Below the pieces are notes generated by a model that saw only the letters and a list, made by a program, of their open reading frames with translations, did not search any database and was not told the origin of the DNA. 64,000 nt of DNA from assembly GCA_949316235.1 (NCBI GenBank), contig OX438744.1:30562778-30626777 (forward strand), given 5' to 3'. Positions 43,630-54,169 of this stretch are shown here, in pieces. Position 1 is the first letter of the stretch; every line of letters begins with the position of its first letter. This DNA comes from Oegoconia quadripuncta (taxonomy: Eukaryota; Arthropoda; Insecta; Lepidoptera; Autostichidae). A program made the translations under genes and the position numbers.

Positions 43630-44840
43630 AATTATTTTTATTGAAAGGAGCAGAAGTCAAAGGTAATGCTAGCTATTAAACATTGACATTGAACGATTCA
43701 CTTTTATGTTTACATGATTCAATTTGATTGCTTCATCCAAATTAAAAGACAGAAGTGAACCGTGTAATATCGCCTTTATGAAGCAAACGGACAATCAATG
43801 TTTGACCACTAATGGCAATACCTATCGGAATTTATGAATAAGTATCCATAATTAATAATTAATGTTTGTACCTTCATTTTGTCCGTTAGTGTAGTAACCT
43901 ATAAGGAGATTAGACACGGCAAAAGGGCGTGTGATCTTGGCGATGAAACCTGATATAGAAAAAACGAACATAATTTGGAAATCAAGAGTATTGTCAATTT
44001 TTTGTTAAAAAAATAAGATATGAGTTTATAAACAATTTGTCATAATATATGATATAAAAAATACATAAAGTCTTGTTAATTGATGTATATTTATTCAAAT
44101 AAATATTTTCATAAATTTGCCTTTTTTGTAATTTCCTTTGAATAATGATCTATGCGGTCAACAGCGACGTAGGACATTGTATACAATGTCAACAGTTTTA
44201 CGGTCTAATATTCCTTCGGTGAACTGTAGGAAACTCAAACGATGCGTTGGTCAAACGTGCATTGGTCTTCAGTTTATTCGGTGAGAATTATAAAAGTGAA
44301 AAAAAAACTATGGGATCTATTAGTTGGTAAAATGGTTTTCGAAAACATGTTCGGGACTCAGAAAGAACTCGCCTCTTCCCGTAAGTATTGTAAAACGCAA
44401 TAATATGCGAATTACACCATAGCACATTGATGAGCAGCGAAGTTATTGGTGCTTGTGAATCTCCCATAAATCTTGGCCATGTGGTACCTAACCCTATTTA
44501 CCATACAGTGACACTATTATCCTTATTATCAGTTACATAACAAAATGGAACTCTGATTTCTAAACTAGGCAGAAACCTGTATCATAGAAATCAATCAATA
44601 GTATCATCAGTATGATAGAAATAGAATCAATCTGCTAGAAGTACAAAAGAAGAATCTTGATTCGTTCGCGTTGTGGGTATTTAGTTAATTATGTTAAGCC
44701 CACTTTTGACAATTATTATTTTAAACGAGTATCATTATGATTCATACAATTGCTATACACCACCGTAAAACATGATCTTAATAGAATACACACTTATGGT
44801 TGTTATTGAAAATTTTTGCACTAGTACCCTACCCTCGCTT
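43630..44840. other. Unassigned; includes an 18-bp perfect palindrome
   Basis: The palindrome with half GACATTGTA lies at 44173-44190. There is no supported gene. Confidence 0.4.
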
Positions 44841-44844
44841 TCTC

Positions 44845-45090
44845 TTGCAGGGCACTAGCTGAAAATCAGTGTCTTACCGCTATAGGTGAGGATCCACACT
44901 GAGCGATGGCCCATTTGTGGTACAAATACACATACAACTCTATAATTTGTAACAGTTGTACTTAATTTAATTTTTTATTTTTATTACTGTGAAATAAGGC
45001 TACATTTTGTAAGAATAACACCAAGCAGAATGATTGTTGCGTCGAATATTTTTGTATGTCTTTCTGTAATACGCAAATAAACGCTTTATG

Positions 45091-45121
<31 letters not shown>

Positions 45122-45122
45122 A
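44845..45122 (+). mobile_element. Retroposon 3' end with (ATCT)n tail
   Basis: GGGCACTAGCTGAAAATCAG, then TGTCTTTCTGTAATACGCAA and ATAAACGC lead into about eight ATCT units (45087-45120). This is the usual layout of a LINE/SINE end with a simple-repeat tail. Confidence 0.6.
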
Positions 45123-45537
45123 AATCAGCGCTCATCACAGTATATAGTGTAATGTATAAGTTAGAAGAATTGAATTAATGTGTAGATATTAATTTTTATA
45201 ATTGATAGAAGTTTTTTTTTTTATTTAGGAGATGTATGTAATTATGGAATGAATAGGTGCCTGTTACAGCCCCACGCACAATTCTTGGGATCAGTTTATC
45301 TGGTAAGTAAGTGTAGGTATGTGTCATAAAAACGAACCCGTATCCATTAACAATATATTCGTGATACGAAGCCATGTACTATATATTATAGCCACAGTAT
45401 GTAGGCAATACCTTCTATTAGCAGTCTGTCAATCAAGCTTAGAGACAATCAGCAAATTCAGTAATGCTGATGCGACCGCCTTGTTAACTAAAACTAGGGT
45501 TGCCATCGTCCGAGTTTAATTTAAATTGTAATCATAG
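45123..45537. other. Unassigned intergenic DNA
   Basis: The ORF 45319-45519 has no recognised domain. Confidence 0.35.
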
Positions 45538-45539
45538 AT

Positions 45540-46160
45540 AAAGCAGCAAAAAATTATCACTTGAGAACGTCACTATAATATTACATTTAAATTTACTGCT
45601 CACTCGCAAAGCTGACTCCCCAGAGAAGAACGAGCAAGAAACTCTATAGGATGCTCTTTTAAACAGATTATGGGTTACAATTTGTGATTTGATAATTATA
45701 TGAATAATAAGACATCTATGTCCATGTTTGCTTATCATTCAAATAGTCAGTTATTTTATAATAGCCTTTTGCTAATAATTTCTGTCTTATGATTGCTTAT
45801 TTATTTAAAGGCAAATTTTGAATGTCTACTGGAACCTTATTATAAAAGCGTATACATTGCCCTTTGAAGGATTTACTAACTTTGTGAAGTTGGCTAACAT
45901 AAACAGATAACTAGTTCTTATTCCTTGTATTAACATTGTGCCTATCACTATTTTTAGCGTATAAGGATATTTTTTTTTTTTGCATATAACCAATTCTCAT
46001 AAATGTATTGAGATGCCATTGTTAAGATATTAATTTCCTTAAACTTATCTCTAAGAGACACTCTAGGTCCTAATTTATAAATGGCACGAATAGCACGCTT
46101 CTGCAGAACAAAAATTATATCAGCATGAAAATGTAAGCTGCGTTTCCCCACAACAATATG
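45540..46160 (-). mobile_element. Jockey-like LINE C-terminus and 3' UTR
   Basis: The minus frame encodes IIFVLQKRAIRAIYKLGPRV and SLRDKFKEINILT, equivalent to 11820-11940 in the plus copy. The downstream UTR matches over about 500 bp. No TTTGA tail is obvious. It contains frameshifts. Confidence 0.88.
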
Positions 46161-46526
46161 CCATATGACATAATATATTCTACAATACCCAAATTGCGCC
46201 ATTGGGACCCTGTTACTAAACCTACGCTGTCCGCCCGTCCGTCTGTCACAGCAGTCTATAGCTTCAGTCGCAATATGTAGCCAGTTGAAGTTTCCACACA
46301 TTACGGCTTAATATGACCAAACCCATTGCTAATAATCTCTCAATCTAAAAATCTCGCAGAAGACCGACGTCTGAGTAGTGGCATTTTGCCACTGCGCTTC
46401 GTCCGGTGAGCGAGGGCGCCAGAGGTCCACCTTTCAGTCTCTCTCCAGAATGGTAGCGGTATTTAAAGAGAGTGCTGGAGAATCTCTCCCTGAGCATCGC
46501 TCAGGCTGCCCTACTTATTCTGGGGT
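46161..46526. other. Unassigned, moderately GC-rich sequence upstream of a LINE end
   Basis: GCTTCGTCCGGTGAGCGAGG near 46398 and GGTAGCGGTATTTAAAGAGA belong to a plus-strand ORF that joins the CR1-like end at 46527. It may be a second element fused to it. Confidence 0.4.
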
Positions 46527-46665
46527 GGACACCTTCCTCAAAGGCCGGCAACGCATCTGTGACCCTTTTGGAGTTGCGGGTGTCCATGGGCGGCGGTGAT
46601 TGCTTTCCATCAGGTGACACGCATGCTCGTTTGCCGCCCTCTCATATAAAAAAAATAATAATAAT
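46527..46665 (+). mobile_element. CR1-like LINE 3' end
   Basis: Encodes [20 protein letters not shown] then RR-stop, with UTR and A-rich tail ATATAAAAAAAATAATAA. Same family as 620-827. Confidence 0.75.
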
Positions 46666-46724
46666 AAAAACATCAAGAAACCAAAACCCAAGCCACACAA
46701 GCAACCTTGAAATGTTCCATCAAA

Positions 46725-46990
46725 ATCTTATTCCACCGTCGCCCATCCATCTTCAGACGACTAGGCGTGGGGATTCCACTCGTATATAGTTAATATATTG
46801 AACATTCGCACTAACAAATTCGATTCTTCCTTTCATCATCCGAACAGCCAAGGCATGGAACTCCCTTCCGACGTCAGTATTTCCTGAATCCTACAACCTT
46901 TGGATCTTCAAGGGCAGAGTGAATATTACTGGGATCGCATGCTTCATCTTCGACCACATCGTCACTTTCCATCACGTGAGATTGTGGTCA
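46725..46990 (+). mobile_element. CR1-like LINE tail, uninterrupted copy
   Basis: Encodes PFIIRTAKAWNSLPTSVFPE then SYNLWIFKGRVN. It serves as the intact reference for the SINE-split copy at 3010-3480. Confidence 0.75.
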
Positions 46991-47034
46991 AAGGCGAATC
47001 CAGTCAAATATAAAAAAAAATAAGTTTGTTTTAA

Positions 47035-47145
47035 TATGAGGCTATTATCACATTTCTCGACTATTTGGATGATAAGCAAGCACAGACACAGTCCGTTCGG
47101 CGATATTCAGTCTAATTATACCATAATGTATGTTGTAATATGTTT
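47035..47145 (+). mobile_element. Jockey-like LINE UTR fragment
   Basis: CTCGACTATTTGGATGATAA and GATATTCAGTCTAATTATAC match (inverted) the segment at 36880-36950. Confidence 0.7.
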
Positions 47146-47471
47146 GTCTTTTTTGTGTTCACTCGTGTGCAATTAAAGTAATCCGGGTTTTAACTCGAAA
47201 ATCCGGAATTTCGTGGTTTGTTTGTTTACAGATGGCAACCCTAACTGTAAATTATAGCAAGTTAGGCTATTATATGTAGTTTGGATAATTTAACAGCTAC
47301 CAGGTGACCACCGTACACCACCCAACAAAAGCTACCATCCGACTAATATTTCCTACGGGAAATAAGATTAATAATTGTTTAATCTTACTTTAGTACCCGT
47401 CCGATTTAATCCGTATTTTGCACAACCTGCCTGTTCTATAAAGTTATACTCCTACACCCAAGGGTTACACG
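47146..47471. other. Unassigned intergenic DNA
   Basis: Nothing recognised. Confidence 0.4.
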
Positions 47472-47578
47472 GAAGAGATCGCTCTTAGCGATAAGGCCGC
47501 CTAATTGTACTCTTTTCAGTGTTGTGCTTTGTAAAATTTATAATATTCTCCTTTTGTGCAATAAAAATAAAATAAAAA
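47472..47578 (+). mobile_element. Retroposon 3' tail, family L
   Basis: GAAGAGATCGCTCTTAGCGA, then AAGGCCGCCTAATTGTACTC and GTGCAATAAAAATAAAATAA. Same tail as 27580-27691. Confidence 0.8.
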
Positions 47579-48088
47579 TACATAAATAAATATCTTTGCA
47601 CATACACATCTAGTTCCACACTAAGCAACTAGGCTTGTGTTATAGATACCAGATGGTTGATAAACTACACTTTTTTTTTTGTAAATAAAATTGGTTGGTG
47701 GTAGGGCATTTTAAATGTCCGCCTGGCTAGCTACCACCATCTTATCTAAATCTGCCGCCAAGCTGCAATGTTAATAGCATTGTCGTGTTCCGGTTGTCAG
47801 AGATAAGATAGCCAGTCCCCCAAATGTGTTGGGGTTTCCGGGTCAGTACGCTTCTATCTTCGACCTCATCTTCACTTAACATCAGGTGTGATTGAGGTCA
47901 AGTACCAACCAGTCATGCGTAAAAAAAATAAATAAATAAATAAATAACTCATATATAAATGAAAAACATCCATAACTCGGGAACACATGTCTGTATTCAT
48001 CATACAAACATACCCCTAGCGGGATTCGAACCCGCAACCTTTTGGCATAGCAGCGGAGTTTGTAACCACTACACCAAACAGGTCGTCC
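47579..48088 (-). mobile_element. SINE-A, full length, split by SINE-C
   Basis: The 3' part (47579-47690, GTTCCACACTAAGCAACTAG) and the 5' part (47948-48088, inverted box B GGATTCGAACC, head CCAAACAGGTCGTCC) are separated by a SINE-C insertion. Confidence 0.93.
47691..47947 (+). mobile_element. SINE-C inside SINE-A
   Basis: TTGGTTGGTGGTAGGGCATT to CATGCGTAAAAAAAA followed by an AAATAAAT tail. It is 5'-truncated. A TAAATAAA-like sequence abuts both sides. Confidence 0.93.
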
Positions 48089-48697
48089 ATAAAGTGCAAG
48101 TGCAATAAAGTGTATTTGAATTGTAATAATGAGTTAGCACGGATTCAAAGCTCCGAATTTGCTTATTCTTAATAACCTATACCATACTCGGTCTGCATAT
48201 ACCCAGTGGTGCAATATACGGCACTAACGTCGTTTCCTGCAACCAAATGGACAATCGAATCATCCAGACGCATGCGCTTTACTGACACATGACGATGTAT
48301 TTCAATGTAATAGCCTCATAGGATTTTGATTTAAGTTATTGATGATGAAAAGTATGGTATACTATTATCCTCAAAACTAATTCCATGGCAACGAAGCAGA
48401 ATGAGACAGAGACAAAACACCCTACCACGTGGTGAATAGATTTTGTGATCTGAGGGTAGCCAAAAATAATTACAAGTTAGTTATCCGACCAAGTCGAGGA
48501 CACGTCGCGTTAGTTAAACTCAAGTCCCATCTGGTTGTCTCCGTGATTAAGTTAACAAATTAGGCGGAGACTGGAACGAAGTCCCATGTGAGGATGTCAC
48601 CTACCTACTACGATATTCTCGAACGGGGTTTCGAATTTTCAATTTGAAGTTTCATTGTGGTTTTGTTTACACAGATTTATCGCTAGATGGCAGCACA
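48089..48697. other. Unassigned intergenic DNA
   Basis: Nothing recognised. Confidence 0.4.
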
Positions 48698-48830
48698 GAG
48701 ATTTTTTTTTGAACAGGAACTATGCTGATAGGCCGGTGCCTTTTTCAGCTTCATCGGGCAGGGGGGCGAGCGCGGGAGCGCACTGTCCGTATCATGCATA
48801 CGCGCTACGCGCACACTGACTGTATATTGT
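48698..48830 (-). mobile_element. Repeat J, copy 2
   Basis: T run, GCCTTTTTCAGCTTCATCGG and GGCGAGCGCGGGAGCGCACT; compare 14289-14470. Confidence 0.55.
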
Positions 48831-49463
48831 ATATGCAATAGCACGAGAAAGTTTGCAACCGGGGCTCGAACCTCAGCTTAGGGCGTTTCATGGAGGATTT
48901 CAAACTAACATGACTACCATCGCTTCGTAATGTGTATAGTCGGAGAGAAGAAACGACGCATGAAACTCTCCGACACACAATTTAGAATTTCGAAAAAGAG
49001 AATTGTGATGTGATGCGTTAGAGGATTAATGGCCAAAACGACTACTATCGACCGTGTAGCGCGTGTAATGAGGTGTAACGCGTAAGATGTCCAGCACAGA
49101 GAACACTGATAGATTCTATTTATAACGAGCCCGAACTAAAAAGTCTATGGTTGGGCTTGTTCTCCAGACGGTCCACATGTGTGGGAAAGAGACATATACA
49201 CACTTCTCCTATAGCAGTGTTACAGCATAAGAATTCTCCTTTTAGTAGTGGGAAGACTTCGTAGTCAAGTTTTGGTTCGTTGGCAGCTGTCAGATGGATC
49301 TAGGGTTGTCAAATATCACATTAGCAAAATACTCTATGAGACTCAGCTGAAAGACAAGCTGCTGTATGGTAGAACGTGTCGAAGCCCTGTCCACTCAGAT
49401 ACCCCTCTTACCCCCTTTTACTTGATAAAAAAAGAAGGTTTGTTGCTTCAAACAAATTAAATA
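48831..49463. other. Unassigned intergenic DNA
   Basis: The short ORF 49248-49460 has no recognised domain. Confidence 0.35.
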
Positions 49464-49612
49464 AGACTTAAATAAGATTGTGGTAACTATCAAGGCGGGC
49501 ATTTAAAATGCCCTACCACTAACGAAGCGTACTAAACGTACCCCGCTGGGGATCGACCCGCGACCTCCGATTCGTAAACCCCATGTTGTTCACATTGAGC
49601 CACGGAGGCGGT
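49464..49612 (-). mobile_element. SINE-C 5' half
   Basis: TTAAATAAGATTGTGGTAAC to ACATTGAGCCACGGAGGCGG. The 3' half is missing. Confidence 0.9.
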
Positions 49613-49774
49613 TGAAACTATGACGGTTACGTGTGAGAAAACTTGGTAGGGGCAAAGTCACAGTAATTAACGCGAGTAATTATAGTTCGCACATATCAAT
49701 AATTGGGGGCTTTCGTCTATGTATTACATTTGCATTGTAATGGCATGCTACCTGTGGGTATTGTTTCCGACGTT

Positions 49775-49860
49775 CAGGATTACGATAGACATCACACTCC
49801 TGTCTCCTGTAAACCAAGATATCAAGTGGTATTCTGCAAGGTGTCGTTACTACCATACCT
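49775..49860 (-). repeat. Repeat F, partial copy 3
   Basis: CTCCTGTAAACCAAGATATC and GTGGTATTCTGCAAGGTG correspond to 25455-25490, diverged. Confidence 0.5.
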
Positions 49861-49870
49861 ACCTAACGAT

Positions 49871-49913
49871 ACGACCTTTATCTGAAATCCTCCCCATTTC
49901 AGATAAAGGTCGT
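49871..49913. repeat. Perfect 18-bp stem-loop
   Basis: Arms ACGACCTTTATCTGAAAT and its exact reverse complement flank a 7-nt loop CCTCCCC. Confidence 0.95.
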
Positions 49914-50245
49914 GTGCGTGTCCTTACATTAGATTTGAAATAACCACTATTCTTAACACCCGACGATAAACGACGGGTGTTATGAGTTTGACGTTATGTG
50001 TGTGTCCAATCTTTATCCGGACGTATCTTCTTAGCCATGTTTTATGAAAATCGGTTAAGCCGTTTCGAGGATATTAGTAATATTATAATTACTTTTTTTA
50101 TTTTCTCCCAAAGTTTGTTTTTGATGACATATGTACCTACTTAATTATTACTTTACAGTACAACTTAGAGGTTATAGGTAGGTATATAATAGGAGACATG
50201 AGACCCAAAATAAAAAGTTTATATACAGTATGATTTCTCACAAAT

Positions 50246-50286
50246 ACATTGCATTGCAATGCAATACAATACAATACAATACAAAT
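50246..50286. repeat. (AATAC)n / GCATT short tandem
   Basis: CATTGCATTGCAATGCAATA followed by four CAATA units; a pentanucleotide microsatellite. Confidence 0.85.
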
Positions 50287-50350
50287 ACTCTGTATTGCGC
50301 AAAATAAATTACAATAATTTACTTAATATACTTGTGTAGTACCTATTTAA

Positions 50351-50709
50351 ATCAATATCAACCATCTGGTCTCTGTATTAAAGGAGAAGAGATGCCTGTT
50401 AGCCACAGTTGAGAATCGAAGAGGAAAGATGATAGGTTACTTGATACGACACAAAAATTTTTTGAAGAAGAAAAATTGAGGGAAAGATTGAAGGAAAGAG
50501 AGGAAGGGGAAGACCTAGACGTAATTACTTTGACCAAGTGATAGAAAAGGTGAATGTCGTGTCGTACCAAGAGATTAAAACGAGGGCGGAAAGTAGAGAG
50601 ACGTGGTCATTACTTCACCGACAAGAGCATAGCTCTTAAATTGAAGAAGAAGGTCTCGGTATTGCTTAGTGTGGAACTAGATGGATGGGCCAAGGATATT
50701 TATTATTAA
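50351..50709 (+). mobile_element. SINE-A 3' fragment split by a LINE
   Basis: The left piece AATCAATATCAACCATCTGG (to 50377) and the right piece starting GGTATTGCTTAGTGTGGAAC (from 50658) make one SINE-A 3' end once the insertion is removed. The tRNA head is absent. Confidence 0.85.
50378..50651 (+). mobile_element. 5'-truncated RTE-like LINE with TSD
   Basis: Encodes ATVENRRGKMIGYLIRH, (after a frameshift) EGKIEGKRGRGRPRRNYFDQ and SRETWSLLHRQEHSS-stop, then a GAAGAAGAA tail. GGTCTCTGTA (50368-50377) and GGTCTCGGTA (50652-50661) flank it, 9 of 10 identical. Confidence 0.9.
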
Positions 50710-50771
50710 TAATAATATTGTCAAGGTTTGTACGTTTAAAATTGCAGCAAAACAACTAATTACCCTATATG

Positions 50772-51006
50772 GACGACCTGATTGGTCTAATGGTTAGAAA
50801 CTCTGACCACTATACCAAATGGTCGTGGGTTCTAATCCCTCTAGGGGCATATGTTTGTGTCATGAATACGGACATTGTGTACCCGAGTTATGGATGTTTT
50901 CATTTATAAAAATCAACCATCTGGTTTCCACAACACAAGCCTATAGTTGCTTAATGTGGAACTAGATGGCGCTGTGTGTATGTCTAAGGATATTTATTTA
51001 TTTATA
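50772..51006 (+). mobile_element. SINE-A, internally shortened
   Basis: Head GACGACCTGATTGGTCTAAT, box B degraded to GGTTCTAATCC. The AAGTATTTATTTAC segment is deleted. 3' hairpin arms are intact. Confidence 0.92.
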
Positions 51007-51138
51007 TACGGAACACTCAATGATTGTGTTGCACTCGCACTTGTCTTCTTTTAATGTAAAATAAACTATAACACTTGATTACAATAAGTTAAATTCACGT
51101 TCCAAGTTCAATCAAACCACAGACCTACCTAATGCGAT

Positions 51139-51157
51139 CCCCCCCCCCCCCCCCCCC
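51139..51157. repeat. Poly(C) tract (C19)
   Basis: Nineteen consecutive C at the upstream edge of a GC-rich block, in a genome where long C runs are scarce. Confidence 0.97.
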
Positions 51158-51378
51158 GCACCCGCGCCTCTCTTCTCACAATATTGCCACGACAACACTT
51201 CATGCATGAACAAATACACACACACTTCCATACCGCCGTTGTTTCCCGTCGCGTTCGTTCATCCCACCCCTCCCCGCGCAAAGCCCCCCGCCTCCGGCCA
51301 GTTCCCCACACAGTGTCGATAAGAACGCACGTCGCTCCGTTTCAGAAAATTTTTAAAGAAATTCATCGCCAAAATCAG
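51139..51378 (+). promoter_or_regulatory. Candidate CpG-rich promoter and non-coding first exon
   Basis: The sequence is strongly GC- and CpG-rich against an AT-rich background, with CTCCCCGCGCAAAGCCCCCC and CGTCGCGTTCGTTCATCCC. It grades into AT-rich DNA exactly after AAAATCAG|GTAATT, a good splice-donor match at 51378/51379. No long ORF begins here. The transposase-like ORF lies 2.8 kb downstream on the same strand with an acceptor just before its ATG. I infer a 5' UTR exon. An unrelated GC-rich repeat is the main alternative. Confidence 0.45.
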
Positions 51379-51384
51379 GTAATT
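51379..51384 (+). promoter_or_regulatory. Candidate 5' splice site
   Basis: CAG|GTAATT at the downstream edge of the CpG-rich block. Composition switches to AT-rich, intron-like sequence directly after it. Confidence 0.4.
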
Positions 51385-51927
51385 CTTTCATTTTATTTGT
51401 GCATTATGTTATTTTAGCGTTAATCAACGTGCAAACTTATTTATTTGTGAAAAACTCTCTAGTAATCTAACTAAATTATGTAGGCATCTACGCCATTTTG
51501 ATGCTGGTGTTATTGACATCAAAATGTTGCTTCACACACGTAATTGAATTATCCTACCAAATAGTGGAACTTTGCCACATGTAATAAAATTGCTAGAACA
51601 AAATTGGTGATTGTTTGTCCGTCCGTCACAGGTGTTTATTTTATAAAGTAGGTTAACATTTGAAATTTTCTATTAACTACCTACTCAGTTATAAAAAATG
51701 GTGGCTGAAATTGACCCAAAAAAGTAAAATTACGATTTAGGGGGGTTACAGGGGGTAAACACGAAGATCAGAAATAAGTTGTAGGTAGATTGAAGTAAAA
51801 TAATCATGTTTAGGTATATTTTTTTAAATAATTTTAATTTTTTATAATATGAATATTTTGACAAAGTTTGTTTTGCGGTTTATGTATGATTGTTTTATAC
51901 CAGAGTTGGGCCGAAATAATTACGATT
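51385..51927. other. AT-rich putative intron segment
   Basis: No repeat recognised. AT-rich sequence between the putative donor and the SINE-D. Confidence 0.35.
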
Positions 51928-51937
51928 AAGTACTTTA

Positions 51938-52248
51938 TAAGCGTCGGTCGCTCAGCGGTTAAGACGCGGTCTCCCAATTTGGGAGATCCGGGTTCGATTC
52001 CCAGGCAGACCATATACCAACGAGTTTTTAAATTTAATTACTTATGTGCACTTCTCCGACTGCTCTTAAACGGTGAAGGAAAACATCGTGATTAAACCTA
52101 TGCAAATTGCGCGCCTGAGAAATAAAAATTCAAAGGCATGTGAAGTCCCCAACCCGCATTGGGCCAGCGTGGCCTATATTCCCTCATATACGAGGGAAGG
52201 CCTATATCCCTGCAGTGGGATGTTTACGGGCTGATGATGATGATGCTG
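51938..52248 (+). mobile_element. SINE-D, full length with 10-bp TSD
   Basis: Head GCGTCGGTCGCTCAGCGGTT, perfect box B GGTTCGATTCC, body and GATGATGATGATG tail. AAGTACTTTA occurs on both sides (51928-51937 and 52249-52258). Confidence 0.97.
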
Positions 52249-52258
52249 AAGTACTTTA

Positions 52259-53265
52259 ACTATTTTAATAGTAGGTATACAGTTACAATTTAATTTACTT
52301 ACTTTTAGAGTTGTATAAAAACACTCATTGTGGCCGAGTTCCGACTACCGACATGTCCAGTTTTTCAGCCTATTTGTTAGTGTCAAAAATATTGCATAAC
52401 ATTATCAGTGTTTATTCAAAACGCCTCTTAGTGTGACATCTAATCGATCGAGCTCTTTCACTCCTAGAATAAGTACCTAATAGAATTCCAAATTGAGACA
52501 ACTTGAGAATATAAAAAAAAGAAAATTGCGCGTTTTCGGTTTTCTTTATCTTGCATATTTATTATGTATATATTTTGCGAATAATAATTCTTATCTTACA
52601 AGTGTATTGTACAATCGTCAAAATAATTTAGTGGAATATCTATTGTATGTTATTTTAGTTCGCTTTTAATTTGTATTTCTTTTCGTCGATTACAATTTTC
52701 AATAGCTTTCCTTCGAAGTTGATCGACCAATTTTTTAGGTATTGTTATTTGTGTATATTTGAGGATTTTATGGAGAAAAACACATGTTCATACATAACTG
52801 ATGTAATTGCAAGTGTTGCCATATACAAAACTCATTTTCCACTTATTCAGATAATTTATATGCAATCTGATTCTAGGTAATATCTTAATTACTAATTTCT
52901 TAAATTACACTATGCTACTTCCTTCTTCGATAGTTAACTAATATAAATTAATAGGATAACACTATAAGAACACACACTGATCATATAGCTGTTGTGGTGT
53001 ACACTAGTCGAAATCTAAACCAGCGCTTTATCGGCAAACGCTGACGTTTTACCCTTGGAGTAACTAGGAAAAGTAGTTTTTTTAAGCAAAGAGTTGTGTT
53101 TGTCTGTTTGTGGAGATGTAACGCCAAAACGGCTGAACAGATTCAATGACGTTTTCTTTTTAGAACAATGGTATTAGCGAGACGGTTGTTAGCAATTTTG
53201 GATGGAAATCTGTTCAGCCGTTTCGAAGATGTGTTAGCTTTAAATACAGTTGTTTTGTTTAATTT
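52259..53265. other. AT-rich sequence within the putative intron
   Basis: A phrase AACGCCAAAACGGCTGAACA near 53119 and its partner CTGTTCAGCCGTTTCGAAGA near 53210 form an inverted motif seen in lepidopteran Helitron-like repeats. The ORF 52671-52880 has no recognised domain. Confidence 0.4.
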
Positions 53266-53533
53266 GACGACCTGTTTGGTGTAGTGGTTAGCAACTCTGA
53301 CCACTATACCAAAAGGTTGCGGGTTCGAATCCCGCTAGGGGCATATGTTTGTGTGATGAATACGGTCATGTGTACCCGAGTTATGGATGTTTTCATTTAT
53401 AATAAGTATTTATTTACAAAAAAAATATTTATGTATTATATCAACCATCTGATATCCACAACACAAGCATATAGTTGCTTACTGTGGAACTAGATGGCGC
53501 TGTGTGTATGTCTAAGGATATTTATTTATTTAT
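53266..53533 (+). mobile_element. SINE-A, full length
   Basis: Head GACGACCTGTTTGGTGTAGT, perfect GGTTCGAATCC, complete body, 3' arms CATCTGATATCC and GGAACTAGATGG, TATTTATT tail. One of the least eroded copies of the family here. Confidence 0.96.
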
Positions 53534-53539
53534 TTAATT

Positions 53540-53795
53540 AAAATTTTGTCTTTGCGCCCGCGGCTTGCCTGCATGGTGCTGCCTGTTGGGTGGGGAATTA
53601 AAGTTCTCGAGTGGAGATCACGCACCAGCAAGCGCAGCGTAGGACCTCCACTCACATGGATGTGTAGACGACCTGATAAAAGTCGCGGGAAATCGTTGTA
53701 TATAGGCCGCTTACAACCGGTCACTCTGGAAGTCTATGGGGGAGGCCAATGTTCAGCAGTGGATGTCCTGTGGCTGATATGATGATGAAGTCAAA
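53540..53795 (+). mobile_element. RTE-like LINE C-terminal remnant
   Basis: The open frame encodes VLEWRSRTSKRSVGPPLTWM; then, after frameshifts, remnants of a W-R-x-M-G-E-A-x-V-Q-Q-W end. GGGGGAGGCCAATGTTCAGC and a GATGATGA tail are characteristic. Confidence 0.75.
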
Positions 53796-53801
53796 AATTA
53801 T

Positions 53802-54062
53802 TTAAGAGGGTTTATTCCGTCCAGTGGCGACTTCACTTTCTTTTTCTTTTTAAATTATTTAAAAGCAATTCAAATTATTGATTTTTTCTATAATCATGAA
53901 TTCTGGAAAATAAACTCAAACACAAGTAATTCAGGCATTATTTATAATTAGCTTTTAGGGTTCCCGACTGCAGGTCAGCGCTATTTTATTTATTCTGTAT
54001 TTAAAAACAAATATTAATTTACCCAATGAGGGCGCCACTGGACGGAATGTACCATCTTATGT
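53802..54062. mobile_element. TTAA-bounded MITE, copy 2, just upstream of the gene
   Basis: The left end TTAAGAGGGTTTATTCCGTC continues CAGTGGCG. The right end GCGCCACTGGACGGAATGTA continues CCATCTTATG, a slightly eroded terminus. The interior ATGAATTCTGGAAAATAA matches copy 1 at 8021-8592. It ends about 110 bp before the ORF's ATG. Confidence 0.8.
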
Positions 54063-54154
54063 TAAATTACTTCGAAATCTCATAATGTCTGCCATTTTCA
54101 TTTCTTGTAACTAAAATACATCTAAAACGTAATATGAAAGGTTGTTAAAACAAC

Positions 54155-54169
54155 TTCTTATTTTTTTAG
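54155..54169 (+). promoter_or_regulatory. Candidate 3' splice site before the start codon
   Basis: The pyrimidine-rich TTCTTATTTTTTTAG is followed by TAAACATGGCG. If used, the exon starts 5 bases before the ATG. The alternative is unspliced transcription through it. Confidence 0.5.

Noticed and set aside
45087..45120. CRISPR-like short direct repeats
   Set aside because: It is an ATCT microsatellite tail; no spacer structure exists anywhere in the window.
51129..51311. Minus-strand Gly/Arg-rich ORF over the CpG-rich block
   Set aside because: The glycine run comes from the poly(C) tract; better explained as a GC-rich non-coding exon or promoter.
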